Positions 43,433 through 57,368 of a stretch of DNA of 58,772 bases are shown here, in pieces; position 1 is the stretch's first letter, and every line of letters begins with the position of its first letter. Made by a program: the position numbers and the translations under genes. The stretch is from Stutzerimonas chloritidismutans AW-1 (GTDB taxonomy: Bacteria; Pseudomonadota; Gammaproteobacteria; Pseudomonadales; Pseudomonadaceae), in assembly GCF_000495915.1 (NCBI RefSeq), contig NZ_AOFQ01000037.1:1-58772 (forward strand), given 5' to 3'. The notes under the pieces were generated by a model. It had not been told where the DNA came from. It saw only the letters and a program-made list of their open reading frames with translations, and did not search any database.

Positions 43433-43478
43433 ACGGTCAGGTGTCTGGTCCGACCGCTTGTGTTTGTCTGGAGGGTTG

Positions 43479-43515
43479 CCCCTCACCCTAGCCCTCTCCC
43501 CAGAGGGGCGAGGGG
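43479..43515. repeat. CCCCTC...GAGGGG intergenic repeat, copy 2
   Basis: 37-bp unit nearly identical to 43396-43432, with AG for GA and AG for GG at two points. Sequence of this type is common in pseudomonad intergenic regions as I recall it. Confidence 0.8.
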
Positions 43516-43611
43516 ACTGGTTTGGTGTTGGCGTCTGGCTTGTTCGATCGGTAGCCACTGCGTTGGTTGTAAGTACCTGGCAAGCGAGAACGGGCCGTTC
43601 GCTTCGTTCTT

Positions 43612-43637
43612 AAAAAACCGCTCGGTGTGAGCGGGTT
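43612..43637 (-). terminator. Intrinsic terminator downstream of nrdA
   Basis: On the minus strand CCGCTC-ACACC-GAGCGG is followed by six T. It lies about 125 bp after the nrdA stop. Confidence 0.82.
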
Positions 43638-43742
43638 CCAGAGCGAGGTCGCGCTAGGCGCCCGTCAGTCCGGAGCCCCTGAGCGTACGCATGTACGTGA
43701 TGGGGGCCGGGCTGGCGGGCAACAACGCGCGGACCGCTCTGG
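43638..43742. repeat. Long imperfect palindrome (about 105 bp)
   Basis: The left arm starts CCAGAGCG and the right arm ends CGCTCTGG. Inner parts also match imperfectly (GCCCGTCAGTCCGG against CCGGGCTGGCGGGC), and the centre is GTAC-GCAT-GTAC (43685-43696). It lies between the nrdA stop and its terminator. It could form a cruciform or a long RNA hairpin; it may be a dispersed intergenic element. Confidence 0.75.
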
Positions 43743-43759
43743 GGGCCGCGACTTTGAAG

Positions 43760-46642
<2,883 letters not shown>

Positions 46643-46808
46643 GGGGGCTCCGGATTCTCTCTTTTAGTCGCGGTTCTGGTTCTGTCTGCGCGGGCCTCGT
46701 TGAGCCCGTGCGTCGTTACTGCATGAGCCATGCCCCGCATCGCGGTGCATGGCGGTATCGCAAGGAATAGTCCTGACTCGGCCGCTGACGAGCTAAGTCG
46801 TTGCCGGA

Positions 46809-46836
46809 AGGATAGTCAGGCTGGAAAAACTGTCAA
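46809..46836 (-). promoter_or_regulatory. nrdA sigma70 promoter
   Basis: On the minus strand a perfect TTGACA (46836-46831) is separated by 16 bp from TATCCT (46814-46809). Transcription would begin near 46802, leaving a leader of about 160 nt before nrdA. Confidence 0.8.
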
Positions 46837-46851
46837 CACAATATGTTGTGT
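46836..46851. promoter_or_regulatory. NrdR box 1
   Basis: ACACAATATGTTGTGT, a near-perfect 16-bp match to the NrdR-box consensus. It abuts the -35 hexamer of the nrdA promoter, so NrdR bound there would block RNA polymerase. Confidence 0.9.
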
Positions 46852-47237
46852 TTTGTCTTGGCTCCGAGCACAGCTGCTAGTTCCGCGCTTGAAGTCAGGG
46901 AGACGACTGTCGAAGGCTTGCATTAATGCTTGACCTGAGGCTGCCGACGGTGTTGCAGAGCAATGGGAGGCAGGGCGATAGCCCAGCTCTCGAAAATGTC
47001 TCGATTGTGTCAGTTGCGGTGCCCAGGCCCAATATCTAGGGGTCAAGGCGCGCAGGAGCGACAAGATAATGCTGGCTCCGGGCCAATGCAAGGCAGCCGC
47101 CTGGGATAACCTGTGGATAACATGTGTGCGGATTGTGGGTGAAAGCGCGGCGTCAGGCCGCAGGCCGCATGCCTTCGGCGCTCGGCCGAATACCGACGAA
47201 ATACGTGCCGCCGGGCATATTTTGATGATGGTCAATG
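46852..47237. other. Long intergenic region between nrdA and the two-component genes
   Basis: Roughly 390 bp with no supported gene between the two NrdR boxes. Open frames across it lack ribosome-binding sites. It contains the DnaA box at 47112 and is long enough to hold further nrd control sites. Confidence 0.6.
47112..47120 (-). promoter_or_regulatory. DnaA box
   Basis: Perfect consensus TTATCCACA on the minus strand. DnaA regulates nrdAB in E. coli, and this box lies 276 bp upstream of the nrdA -35. Confidence 0.65.
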
Positions 47238-47253
47238 ACACTACATGTTGTGT
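47238..47253. promoter_or_regulatory. NrdR box 2
   Basis: ACACTACATGTTGTGT, a good NrdR-box match. It is about 400 bp from box 1 and only 97 bp upstream of the response-regulator start codon, so which promoter it controls is unclear. Confidence 0.75.
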
Positions 47254-47349
47254 TTGCCGCTGCCCGCTTTTTGTGCATCGTGCCGGGCCGGGCGTTGGGT
47301 ACAATGCGCGCTGTTCGTTTGTGGCCTGACGGTCTGACAGGGGGCGGGG

Positions 47350-48066
47350 ATGGAGCAAGAGACGTGGCGGATTCTCATCGTCGAGGACGATCGACGGCTG
47401 GCCGAGCTGACGCAGGAATACCTGCAGAGCAGTGGCGGCTTCGAGGTGTCGATCGAATCGGATGGCGCCTGCGCCGCCGGGCGCATCATCGAGGAGCGTC
47501 CGGATCTGGTGGTGCTCGATCTGATGCTGCCCGGCGAGGATGGCCTGTCGATCTGCCGGCGGGTACGTGACCGCTACGATGGCCCGATCCTCATGCTCAC
47601 CGCGCGGGCCGACGATCTGGATCAGGTGTTGGGGCTGGAAACCGGCGCCGACGACTATGTCTGCAAGCCGGTGCGTCCGCGTCTGTTGCTGGCGCGCATC
47701 CGCGCCTTGCTGCGTCGTCAGCCGCCAGAAGCACCGACCAATGCCAAGCGCCTGCAGTTCGGCCCGTTGGTGATCGACAGCGCGTTGCGCGAAGCCTGGC
47801 TGCGTGAACAGCAGATCGAACTGACCGGCGCCGAGTTCGACCTGCTCTGGCTGCTGACCTCCAACCCCGGACGCATTCTTTCCCGTGAAGAAATCTTCGC
47901 CGAGCTGCGCGGCATCGAATACGACGGTCAGGACCGCTCCATCGATGTGCGTATTTCGCGTATCCGCCCCAAGATCGGTGACGATCCCGATCATCCGCGG
48001 CTGATCAAGACGGTGCGCGGCAAGGGCTATCTGTTCGTTTCCGAAGCTGCCGTGGCGATGGTGTAG
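47350..48066 (+). CDS. OmpR-family response regulator (RstA-like)
   Basis: 238 residues. Receiver domain with D57 as the phospho-acceptor (LVVLDLMLPGEDG), acidic pair ED at 12-13 and the Lys of CKPV. A winged-helix C-terminal domain follows (LTGAEFDLLWLLTSNPGRILSREEIF, IDVRISRIRPKIGDD). It is followed after 11 bp by its kinase. The order next to nrdA matches PA1157-PA1158 of P. aeruginosa, whose signal is not established. Confidence 0.95.
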   Translation: MEQETWRILIVEDDRRLAELTQEYLQSSGGFEVSIESDGACAAGRIIEERPDLVVLDLMLPGEDGLSICRRVRDRYDGPILMLTARADDLDQVLGLETGADDYVCKPVRPRLLLARIRALLRRQPPEAPTNAKRLQFGPLVIDSALREAWLREQQIELTGAEFDLLWLLTSNPGRILSREEIFAELRGIEYDGQDRSIDVRISRIRPKIGDDPDHPRLIKTVRGKGYLFVSEAAVAMV

Positions 48067-48077
48067 CGCCGCCGCCC

Positions 48078-49694
48078 ATGAACTCGATCTTCCTGCGCAT
48101 CTATGGCGGCATGCTGGGGGTGCTGGTGCTGGTGGCGCTGCTCGGCGCCGGCGGCCTGCACCTGCTCAACCAGCACCGCGCGGACGATCACCGCGAGCGC
48201 CTGGCCAGTGGCACCTTCCGCCTGATGGCGCACAACATGAGCAGCATGACGCCGATCGAACGGCGCCAGGCGGCGAACCTCTGGGGGCGGCTGCTGGGCA
48301 TACCGCTGCGGGTGCGCACGCTGGATGATGTTCGCCTGGAAAGTCGCCTGGAGGCGCGCCTGCTGCGTGGGCAGGTGCTGGTCGAGCAGATCCGACCGCA
48401 GAGCACCACGGTCTTCAGCCTGGTCAGTGCACGGGATCGCCTGGTGCTTACCGGTGAAGTCGAGCAGCTCAGCGAACAGCTGGCGCGCGCCACCATCTAT
48501 CTGCTCATCGACGAGCTGATCCGCTATCCCGAAGCCGAACAGCCGCAGCGCTTGGCCGAGCTGAAAAAGGCGCGTGGTTTCGGCTTCGATCTGGAATTGC
48601 TGACACGCGACAGCGCCAACCTCGATGACGACCAGCGTCGGCGGCTGGACGAGGGCGACACGGTGATGGCGCTCGCTCGCGGCGGTGATGCCGTGCGGGT
48701 GTTCGCGGCCATCGCCGGCACCGGCTGGATCATGCAGCTCGGTCCGCTGTACCAGATGAATCCCTATCCGCCGCAGTTGCTAATCTTGATCGGCCTGCTC
48801 GGCCTGTCGTTGATCGGTCTTACCGTGTACCTGCTGGTGCGCCAGCTGGAGCAGCGCCTGAGCGTGCTGGAAGGTGCGGCGACCCGTATCGCCGCGGGCA
48901 ATCTGGAAACCCGCGTGCCGGATGTCGGTACCGATTCGGTCGGGCGCCTGGCGGCGGCGTTCAACGGTATGGCCAGGCATCTGCAGCGTTTGCTGGCGGT
49001 GCAGCGGGAGATGGTCAGCGCTGTGGCCCATGAACTGCGCACGCCGGTCGCGCGCCTGCGTTTCGGCCTGGAAATGAGCGCCGAGGCGCAGACCGACGAG
49101 GCCCGGCGCAAGTACCTGGAAGGCATGGACGGCGACATCGACGACCTTGATGCGCTGGTCGACGAAATGCTGGTGTATTCGCGGTTGGAGCGTGGCTCGC
49201 CGACCCTGCATTTCCAGCAGGTCGACCTGGGTGCGCTGGTCGATCAGGTGATCGGTGAGCTGGCGCCGCTCCGCGCCGATGTCAGCGTCAGCCGCGGAGA
49301 ATGCACAACGGCAGCCGATGGCAGCTGCTGGGCCGAGGCGGAGCCGCAGTACCTGCGCCGCGCCCTGAGCAACCTGATCACCAATGCCATGCGCCATGCC
49401 GAGAGTCGGGTGCAGGTCAGCTTCACCATCGATGGGCAAACGGTGCGGCTGGAGGTGGACGACGATGGCCCCGGCGTGCCGGAAGCGGATTGGGAAAAGG
49501 TCTTCACCCCGTTCCTGCGCCTGGACGACAGCCGTACCCGCGCCTCGGGCGGGCACGGGCTGGGCTTGTCCATCGTGCGGCGGATCATCTACTGGCACGG
49601 CGGTCGCTCGCAGCTGGGGCACAGCGACCTGGGCGGCGCGCGTTTCAGTCTGGTCTGGCCGCGGCGCAGGGCGGACCGAGCAGCGGGTGGCTGA
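48078..49694 (+). CDS. Sensor histidine kinase (RstB-like)
   Basis: 538 residues. Membrane segments at about 7-30 and 235-255 bracket a periplasmic sensor of about 200 residues. A HAMP domain follows (RLSVLEGAATRIAAGNLETRV), then the phospho-acceptor H318 in AHELRTPVARL. The ATPase has an N box in LSNLITNAMRHAE, a G1 box in DDDGPGVPE and a G2 box in GGHGLGLSIV. It forms an operon with the regulator at 47350. The signal is unknown. Confidence 0.95.
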   Translation: MNSIFLRIYGGMLGVLVLVALLGAGGLHLLNQHRADDHRERLASGTFRLMAHNMSSMTPIERRQAANLWGRLLGIPLRVRTLDDVRLESRLEARLLRGQVLVEQIRPQSTTVFSLVSARDRLVLTGEVEQLSEQLARATIYLLIDELIRYPEAEQPQRLAELKKARGFGFDLELLTRDSANLDDDQRRRLDEGDTVMALARGGDAVRVFAAIAGTGWIMQLGPLYQMNPYPPQLLILIGLLGLSLIGLTVYLLVRQLEQRLSVLEGAATRIAAGNLETRVPDVGTDSVGRLAAAFNGMARHLQRLLAVQREMVSAVAHELRTPVARLRFGLEMSAEAQTDEARRKYLEGMDGDIDDLDALVDEMLVYSRLERGSPTLHFQQVDLGALVDQVIGELAPLRADVSVSRGECTTAADGSCWAEAEPQYLRRALSNLITNAMRHAESRVQVSFTIDGQTVRLEVDDDGPGVPEADWEKVFTPFLRLDDSRTRASGGHGLGLSIVRRIIYWHGGRSQLGHSDLGGARFSLVWPRRRADRAAGG

Positions 49695-49719
49695 AACCAG
49701 CGCAGCTCGACCCAATCTC

Positions 49720-50391
49720 TCAGAGCAGTCCGAACACCTTTTTCGCCAGGCTGGTGGCCGCGGCGGCGGGGTTCTTGCGAATGCTCGCTTCCTGCTCGGC
49801 GATCACGGTGAACAGACCATCGAGCGCCTGTTCGGTGACGTAGCTTTCGATATTCGCGTAACTGCCGTTCATGCCAGCCGGCACCTTGGCGGCGACGGCG
49901 TTGTATTGCTGCGCCAGGCCGACCTGGTCGGTGGCCTGTTTGACGATGGGCAGGAACTTCGCGCGAATCTGCTCGCGGCTGGATTGGTTGAGGTACTGGG
50001 TGGCCGAGTCATCGCCACCGGCGAGAATGGCCTTGGCGTCCTGCACGGTCATCTTGCGCACGGCATCCAGCAGCAGTTGCCGGGCTTCCGGCACGGCCTT
50101 CTCGGCGGCCAGGTTCATGCTGCTCTCCAGCTGTTCGACCTGCGCACCCATGCCGAGCATCTTCAGCATCCGCGAAGCCTTGCCGATGTTGCCCGGCAGC
50201 TCGATACGCACGTCCGGATCGCTGCTGAAGCCGCCAGGGCGGCCGAGCTGCTGCACCGCGACCTTGGCGCCCTGGCTCAAGGCATCCTTGAGGCCGGCGC
50301 TGGCGTCGCTCTGGGTCAGGTCGGAAAGTGAAAGGGCGAAAGCGCTGGCGGAAAGTGCCAGGCCTGCAACGAGAGTGGTGATGCGCAACAT
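49720..50391 (-). CDS. DUF4197 family exported protein
   Basis: 223 residues with a signal peptide (MLRITTLVAGLALSASAFALS). The DUF4197 core shows as GLKDALSQGAKVAVQQLGRPGGF, VRIELPGNIGKASRMLKMLG and MTVQDAKAILAGGDDSATQYL, with an all-helical prediction. GAGGT precedes ATG 50391. Periplasmic; function unknown. It is convergent with the kinase gene. Confidence 0.9.
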   Translation of the reverse strand: MLRITTLVAGLALSASAFALSLSDLTQSDASAGLKDALSQGAKVAVQQLGRPGGFSSDPDVRIELPGNIGKASRMLKMLGMGAQVEQLESSMNLAAEKAVPEARQLLLDAVRKMTVQDAKAILAGGDDSATQYLNQSSREQIRAKFLPIVKQATDQVGLAQQYNAVAAKVPAGMNGSYANIESYVTEQALDGLFTVIAEQEASIRKNPAAAATSLAKKVFGLL

Positions 50392-50581
50392 GGCGTTAAC
50401 CTCATGTTCATTGAATGGTGCAGAAGCGGCGGGCTGCTAACTGCCGTATGGCCTGGCGCCGATGCTAAAGCAATGCCGGGCAAGGCGCAGGCGTTTACCA
50501 GCAGTATGGGTCAGGCAGGCGGGGGACAGGTTGTTACTGATGCGCTAAGGTTGCGGGCCCGTCGTTATGGAGCCGACTCGC

Positions 50582-51010
50582 ATGATCCGTCCCTTTCGCC
50601 CCGATGACCTGGAGCCGGTGCTGGCGATCTGGCTGGCTGCATCGATCCGCGCCCATGACTTCATTGCCCCGGCGTTCTGGGCGTCGAAGCTGGATGACAT
50701 GCGTGATATCTATCTGCCGGCGGCGCAGATCTGGGTCGATGAGCGAGAAGGTGCGGTGCTGGGATTCGTCGCGCTGGTCGGGGACGTCCTGGCGGCGATC
50801 TTCGTGGCGCCGAGCGCCCAGGGCGGCGGTATCGGCTCGGCGCTGATCGAGCAGGCCAAGACCGTGCGTGAGCGGCTCGAGCTGACGGTCTACAGCGCCA
50901 ATGCCGCCAGCGTCGCCTTCTATCGCCGACATGGCTTTGCCGTGATCAGCGAACAGCTGGACCCGCACACCGGCCATCCCGAACTGGCGATGGCCTGGCA
51001 GCGGGACTGA
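50582..51010 (+). CDS. GNAT-family N-acetyltransferase
   Basis: 142 residues. FVAPSAQGGGIGSALIEQA is the acetyl-CoA loop; AASVAFYRRHGFAVISEQLD is the family's C-terminal strand. ATG 50582 with GGAG ten bases upstream is preferred over 50567. The acceptor cannot be inferred. It is convergent with plsB, five bases from its stop. Confidence 0.88.
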   Translation: MIRPFRPDDLEPVLAIWLAASIRAHDFIAPAFWASKLDDMRDIYLPAAQIWVDEREGAVLGFVALVGDVLAAIFVAPSAQGGGIGSALIEQAKTVRERLELTVYSANAASVAFYRRHGFAVISEQLDPHTGHPELAMAWQRD

Positions 51011-51015
51011 GCGTT

Positions 51016-53514
51016 TCAGGCAGCCTCGGGAGGCGTCGAATCGGAATCGTCATGATGACGCTCCAGCGCCACCTGACGGATCGACAGGCGAATCTCAGCC
51101 GGTAGCACGCGCTTGGCCGCGCCCTCGGCCAGTTCCGCGAGCTTTTCGTGATAGCCGAGCCGGCCGTTTTCGTCCGGGCTGACCACGCCCTGTTCCTGCA
51201 TGCTCTGGATGAAATGGCGGAACAGCGCCTTGTCGAAGAACTCCGGCGCGTTCAGCCCATGCAGGATCGACAGGCGCTGGGCCATGACCGTGCAGAGGTT
51301 TTCCAGCTCCTCGGCGCTCAGGCTGTGCTGGCCACTGTTGAGCAGCAGCGAAGTGGCCATGTAGAAGCGCTGCAGGGTCTGCACCACGACGCGAGCGAGA
51401 AGGGTGAGCAGGACGAACTGCCTCGAGCTCGGGGCCGGGCGCACGTAGTGGTTGCCGTCCACCTTGAGCAGGCCGCGCTCGACGAAGGCCGCCAGCCACT
51501 GGTCGACCACGGCTTCCAGCTCCTCGACTTCCCAGCGCATGAACAGCTCGGCACGCAGGTACGGGTACAGCGCCTCGGTGAAGCGCTGGATCTGCTCGCG
51601 GCTGATGCGCGAGCTGCTCTGGAAGAAGCTCGCCAGCAGCGCCGGCAACGCGAAGATGTGCATCACGTTGTTGCGGTAGTAGGTCATCAGGACGGCGTTC
51701 TGCTCGTCCAGATAGAGGATGTTGCCCAGCGCGTCCTTCTGTTCGGCGAGCAGGTCGAGGCTCTTCACGTACGCGATCAGCGCGTTGCCGTCGCCTTCCG
51801 GCAGCGTGGTGTGCGGCGAGTAGGGCACCGCACGTAACAGCGCCTGATAGAGATCGAGAATCCGCGCCAGGGACTGCTGGTCCAGGGCCTGGCGGCTGGT
51901 GGAGAGCATCGCCAGCGCCACCAGGTTGACCGGATTGACCGCCGCCGCCTCGTTCAGGCGCTGGGCGATGCGCTCGGCCAGGCGATTGGTGGCGTCGTTC
52001 AGCCATTCGGGACGGTAATCCGGCGCGTAGGTCTGCTGGCGCCAGCCGGGCTGCTCCTGGTCGAGGAATTCGTTGAGCTTGAGCGGTTCGCCGAAGTTGA
52101 CCCAGACCTGGCCGAAGCGCTGCTTGAGCGCACCGATGACCTTGAAGATGTCGAAGATCGATTCCTTCTTCTTCGCCGCGCCGCGCAGTTCACCCAGGTA
52201 GGTGCGGCCTTCCAGTACGCGCTCGTAGCCGATGTAGACCGGCACGAACAGGATCGGCAGGCGTGACGAGCGCACGTAGCTGCGCAGGGTCAGGGCCAGC
52301 ATGCCGGTCTTGGGTTGCAGCATGCGGCCGGTACGCGAACGGCCGCCCTCGACGAAGTACTCGACAGGGAAGCCGCGGGTGAACAGGTTGTGCAGGTATT
52401 CGTTGAACACCGAGGTATACAGCGGGTTGCCCTTGAACGAGCGGCGCATGAAGAAGGCGCCACCGCGGCGCAGCAGGCTGCCGATCACTGGCATGTTGAG
52501 GTTGATGCCGGCGGCGATGTGCGGCGGCGTCAGGCCGTTGCGGAACAGCAGATAGGACAGTAGCAGGTAGTCGATATGGCTGCGATGGCAAGGGACGTAG
52601 ATCACCTCGTAGCCGCGCACGGCTTCCTGTAGCGGCTCGATATGGTTGACGCGGATGCCGTCGTAGATCTTGTTCCAGAACCAGGACAGCACCACTTCGA
52701 GGAAGCGCACGGCGGTGTAGGCGTAGTCTGAGGCCACCTCGTTGCCGTAGCGCAGCGCTCTGGCTTCGGCCCGCTCGATGGAAATGTTCTCGCGCTCGGC
52801 CTCGTCGCGAATCGCCTGCCGGACCTGCGGTGCGTGCACCAGGCCCTTGACCAGATTGCGCCGGTGCGACAGGTCGGGGCCGATCACGGCGGTCTTCTGG
52901 TTGCGGAAGTGCACGCGCAGCATACGATGGACCATGCGCAGGGTGCGCTCGTGGCCCTTGTTCAGTGCGATCAGCTCGTTGAGCTGGATTGGTGCGGAGA
53001 ACTGCACGCGGGTCTTGCGGCCCAGTACCAGGATGCTGAGCAGTTTGCGCAGGCGCCCGGTGACCGCCCAGCTGTCGGCGAACAGCAGCTTCCAGGCGCT
53101 GGTCTCGCGATTCGGCGACTGCCCCCAGAACACGCTGACCGGGATGATCTGCGCGTTTTCCACCGCGTTGTGCTCCAGTGCGCCGACCAGCCGGACCAGC
53201 GTTGGCGGCGCCACCAGACGCGTGCGTCTGCCAAACCAGCTCGTTGCCGGATTGAGAAAGAAGAACGCGGCCGGCTCGACGTGGTCGCCCACCGCCACAT
53301 CGGCCACCGGGCGTGGTAGCCCGGCCTTGCTGCACTCGACGTCCAGCACCGCGAGATCGCTCAGCGAGGGTTGCTGCAGCACGTAGAACACCGGCTTGCT
53401 GCGGTCCAGCTTGAGGGTGAAGGCAGACTGGTTGATGGTCTCCGAGCGCACCCAGAAGTACAGCACGCGGCGCAATACGGAGAAGATCAGACGGCGAAGG
53501 GGGGAGCGAGTCAT
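51016..53514 (-). CDS. plsB: Glycerol-3-phosphate 1-O-acyltransferase
   Basis: 832 residues, the pseudomonad PlsB length. Acyltransferase motifs occur in order: [11 protein letters not shown] (HX4D, His near 309), [27 protein letters not shown], and [14 protein letters not shown]. PlsB starts phospholipid synthesis by acylating glycerol-3-phosphate at the inner membrane. ATG 53514 ([11 protein letters not shown]) fits homologues; 51 further in-frame codons upstream do not. The last ~25 residues are polar and variable. Confidence 0.97.
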   Translation of the reverse strand: MTRSPLRRLIFSVLRRVLYFWVRSETINQSAFTLKLDRSKPVFYVLQQPSLSDLAVLDVECSKAGLPRPVADVAVGDHVEPAAFFFLNPATSWFGRRTRLVAPPTLVRLVGALEHNAVENAQIIPVSVFWGQSPNRETSAWKLLFADSWAVTGRLRKLLSILVLGRKTRVQFSAPIQLNELIALNKGHERTLRMVHRMLRVHFRNQKTAVIGPDLSHRRNLVKGLVHAPQVRQAIRDEAERENISIERAEARALRYGNEVASDYAYTAVRFLEVVLSWFWNKIYDGIRVNHIEPLQEAVRGYEVIYVPCHRSHIDYLLLSYLLFRNGLTPPHIAAGINLNMPVIGSLLRRGGAFFMRRSFKGNPLYTSVFNEYLHNLFTRGFPVEYFVEGGRSRTGRMLQPKTGMLALTLRSYVRSSRLPILFVPVYIGYERVLEGRTYLGELRGAAKKKESIFDIFKVIGALKQRFGQVWVNFGEPLKLNEFLDQEQPGWRQQTYAPDYRPEWLNDATNRLAERIAQRLNEAAAVNPVNLVALAMLSTSRQALDQQSLARILDLYQALLRAVPYSPHTTLPEGDGNALIAYVKSLDLLAEQKDALGNILYLDEQNAVLMTYYRNNVMHIFALPALLASFFQSSSRISREQIQRFTEALYPYLRAELFMRWEVEELEAVVDQWLAAFVERGLLKVDGNHYVRPAPSSRQFVLLTLLARVVVQTLQRFYMATSLLLNSGQHSLSAEELENLCTVMAQRLSILHGLNAPEFFDKALFRHFIQSMQEQGVVSPDENGRLGYHEKLAELAEGAAKRVLPAEIRLSIRQVALERHHDDSDSTPPEAA

Positions 53515-53707
53515 ACGGCAGATTCGGCTATGGAAGGGGCAATGCCCTCGAAGGCGGCAAGTGTGCCGCAAGCGGGGAGGGCGGGCAAAACTCTCTGCCG
53601 GCGAACCGCCAGCGATTGGCAGGGCTACTCGACGCCCGGATTCTCTGCGCAGACCTAACGCGGACACTGGAGTGTGAGGCGTAAATGGGGCGATAGGATG
53701 CGCTGTT

Positions 53708-53744
53708 TGAGGCTGCGCCTATCAGGCCGATAGGGAAATTCCAT
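53708..53744. promoter_or_regulatory. Candidate OxyR-binding array upstream of katG
   Basis: OxyR sites are four tetranucleotides ATAG, CTAT, ATAG, CTAT spaced by seven. Here TGAG, CTAT, ATAG and CCAT occur at exactly that spacing, so two of four are perfect and one is 3/4. The array lies about 185 bp upstream of katG in a 414-bp gap that otherwise shows no gene. Confidence 0.5.
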
Positions 53745-53832
53745 ACGCGCCATTTCAGCCGCAGTCCGGGTAGCTGGAAGCCGCTTGGTTGCTGCGCTGG
53801 CGCCGTTTTCAGCTTCGTTCCTGCAGCCCTGA

Positions 53833-56160
<2,328 letters not shown>

Positions 56161-56177
56161 AGCTCGCGGCGGCGCCA

Positions 56178-56552
56178 TCAGGCGCCGCCACGGGGTGGCC
56201 GCTGCTTTCGAGCCTGCCATCTGGTTCGGGCTCGGGAGCCGACATAGGCACCGGCGAGAAAGACCAGGGAGCACAGCAGCACGAACACCAGCCCGACGGG
56301 GAGCAATGGCCCTGTCGGCAACCAGCCGAGCAGATACAGAACCTGCCCGGCGACACAGCCAGCGTAGAGCGGCCACAAGGGTTTCGGCGAAACGGAGCCA
56401 CACAATCCGCCGCCCAGGGCCAGCGCTACGGTGTAGTACAGGCCGCCGGCATCCCAGGGCTCGACGTGGCCCGTCAGCAGCGGCGACAGGCTCCAGATCG
56501 CCGCACCGACCAACGTGGCGAGAAGAAAAGAACGCAACGCGGATCGCTTCAT
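56178..56552 (-). CDS. Small hypothetical membrane protein
   Basis: 124 residues with about four hydrophobic segments (SFLLATLVGAAIWSLSPLL, GLYYTVALALGGGLCG, LYAGCVAGQVLYLLGW, LVFVLLCSLVFLAGAYVG) and a basic C-terminal tail. The start at MKRSALRSF (56552) is preferred by its basic lead; 56579 is possible. It is convergent with katG. I do not recognise the family. Confidence 0.6.
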   Translation of the reverse strand: MKRSALRSFLLATLVGAAIWSLSPLLTGHVEPWDAGGLYYTVALALGGGLCGSVSPKPLWPLYAGCVAGQVLYLLGWLPTGPLLPVGLVFVLLCSLVFLAGAYVGSRARTRWQARKQRPPRGGA

Positions 56553-56588
56553 GCTCGGCCGATAGGATGCAGCCGCCATGCCGCGGCG

Positions 56589-57299
56589 TTATTGCGCATC
56601 GACCGTTGACCGCGTCGAGTACCAGGCGTGAATCAGCCCGGCCTGGTAGAACAGGACGGGGTCGGTGAAGCCGCCGGATTCGATGATCGCTGCGACCTGC
56701 TCGCGAGGCAGCACCGCCACATCGCGGGAGTAGGCTGCGCGCATCTGCTCCACACCGGCGGCCGGGATGCGAGCCACGGTCATCATGTTCATCCAGGTTT
56801 CGAGCAGGGCGGTGTATTCGACCGAGGCGATATCCGATGCCAGGTCGGAGCTGGCCAGGCGTGCGCCCGGGCGAAGCCGGCTAGCGATGGCACGGAAAAA
56901 CTCCGCACGGGCCCCAGGCTCCAGAATGAATTGCGACACCAGAAAGCACGTCGCGGCATCGAAAGCGTCCTGCTCGGGCAGCGATTGCAGATAGCCCTCA
57001 TGAAACTGGCAGCGCTCGGCGTAGCCGCCCTCGATCGCCTTGTTGCGGCACACCTCGAGCATTGCACCGGAGGGCTCGACGGCGGTGAAGCTCCAGCGCG
57101 GGAAGCGCCTGGCCAGATAGGCGATCTCTTCGCCGGTGCCGGCACCGACGCACAGGACTCGGGCGTCGGCTGGAAGGTTGGCAAAGACGGCTTCCAGAAG
57201 GAAATGCAGGGCCTCGCGAATCGGCGCGGTTCTCGCCCAGCGCTCGTCGTAGCTGGTTGCCTGCTGGTCGAAGATGGCCTTGATTTCATCGTTGCGCAT
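56589..57299 (-). CDS. Class I SAM-dependent methyltransferase
   Basis: 236 residues. Motif I is RVLCVGAGTGEEIAYLA; TAVEPSGAMLEVCR is motif II and DAATCFLVSQFIL motif III. The N-terminus (IKAIFDQQATSYDERW) is the usual lead of UbiE-like enzymes, although the substrate here is unknown. ATG 57299 is chosen on family fit. It is on the same strand as the beta-lactamase upstream, 70 bp away. Confidence 0.88.
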   Translation of the reverse strand: MRNDEIKAIFDQQATSYDERWARTAPIREALHFLLEAVFANLPADARVLCVGAGTGEEIAYLARRFPRWSFTAVEPSGAMLEVCRNKAIEGGYAERCQFHEGYLQSLPEQDAFDAATCFLVSQFILEPGARAEFFRAIASRLRPGARLASSDLASDIASVEYTALLETWMNMMTVARIPAAGVEQMRAAYSRDVAVLPREQVAAIIESGGFTDPVLFYQAGLIHAWYSTRSTVDAQ

Positions 57300-57368
57300 G
57301 GCGGATTTCCCAGGAGGTTGTTCAGGATGGGCGCCTAGGCGCACCACCCGGGTTGCTGCTGAGTTGCT

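Noticed and set aside
43396..43515. A CRISPR array suggested by two similar 37-bp units
   Set aside because: Only two units, self-complementary and without further spacers or cas genes; they are dispersed intergenic repeats.
47112..47120. A replication origin suggested by the DnaA box
   Set aside because: There is a single box and no AT-rich unwinding element or dnaA/rpmH gene; nrd regulation is more likely.
46816..47994. A 392-residue minus-strand open frame over the nrd intergenic region
   Set aside because: It runs antisense through the response-regulator gene and over NrdR and DnaA boxes; no start signal.
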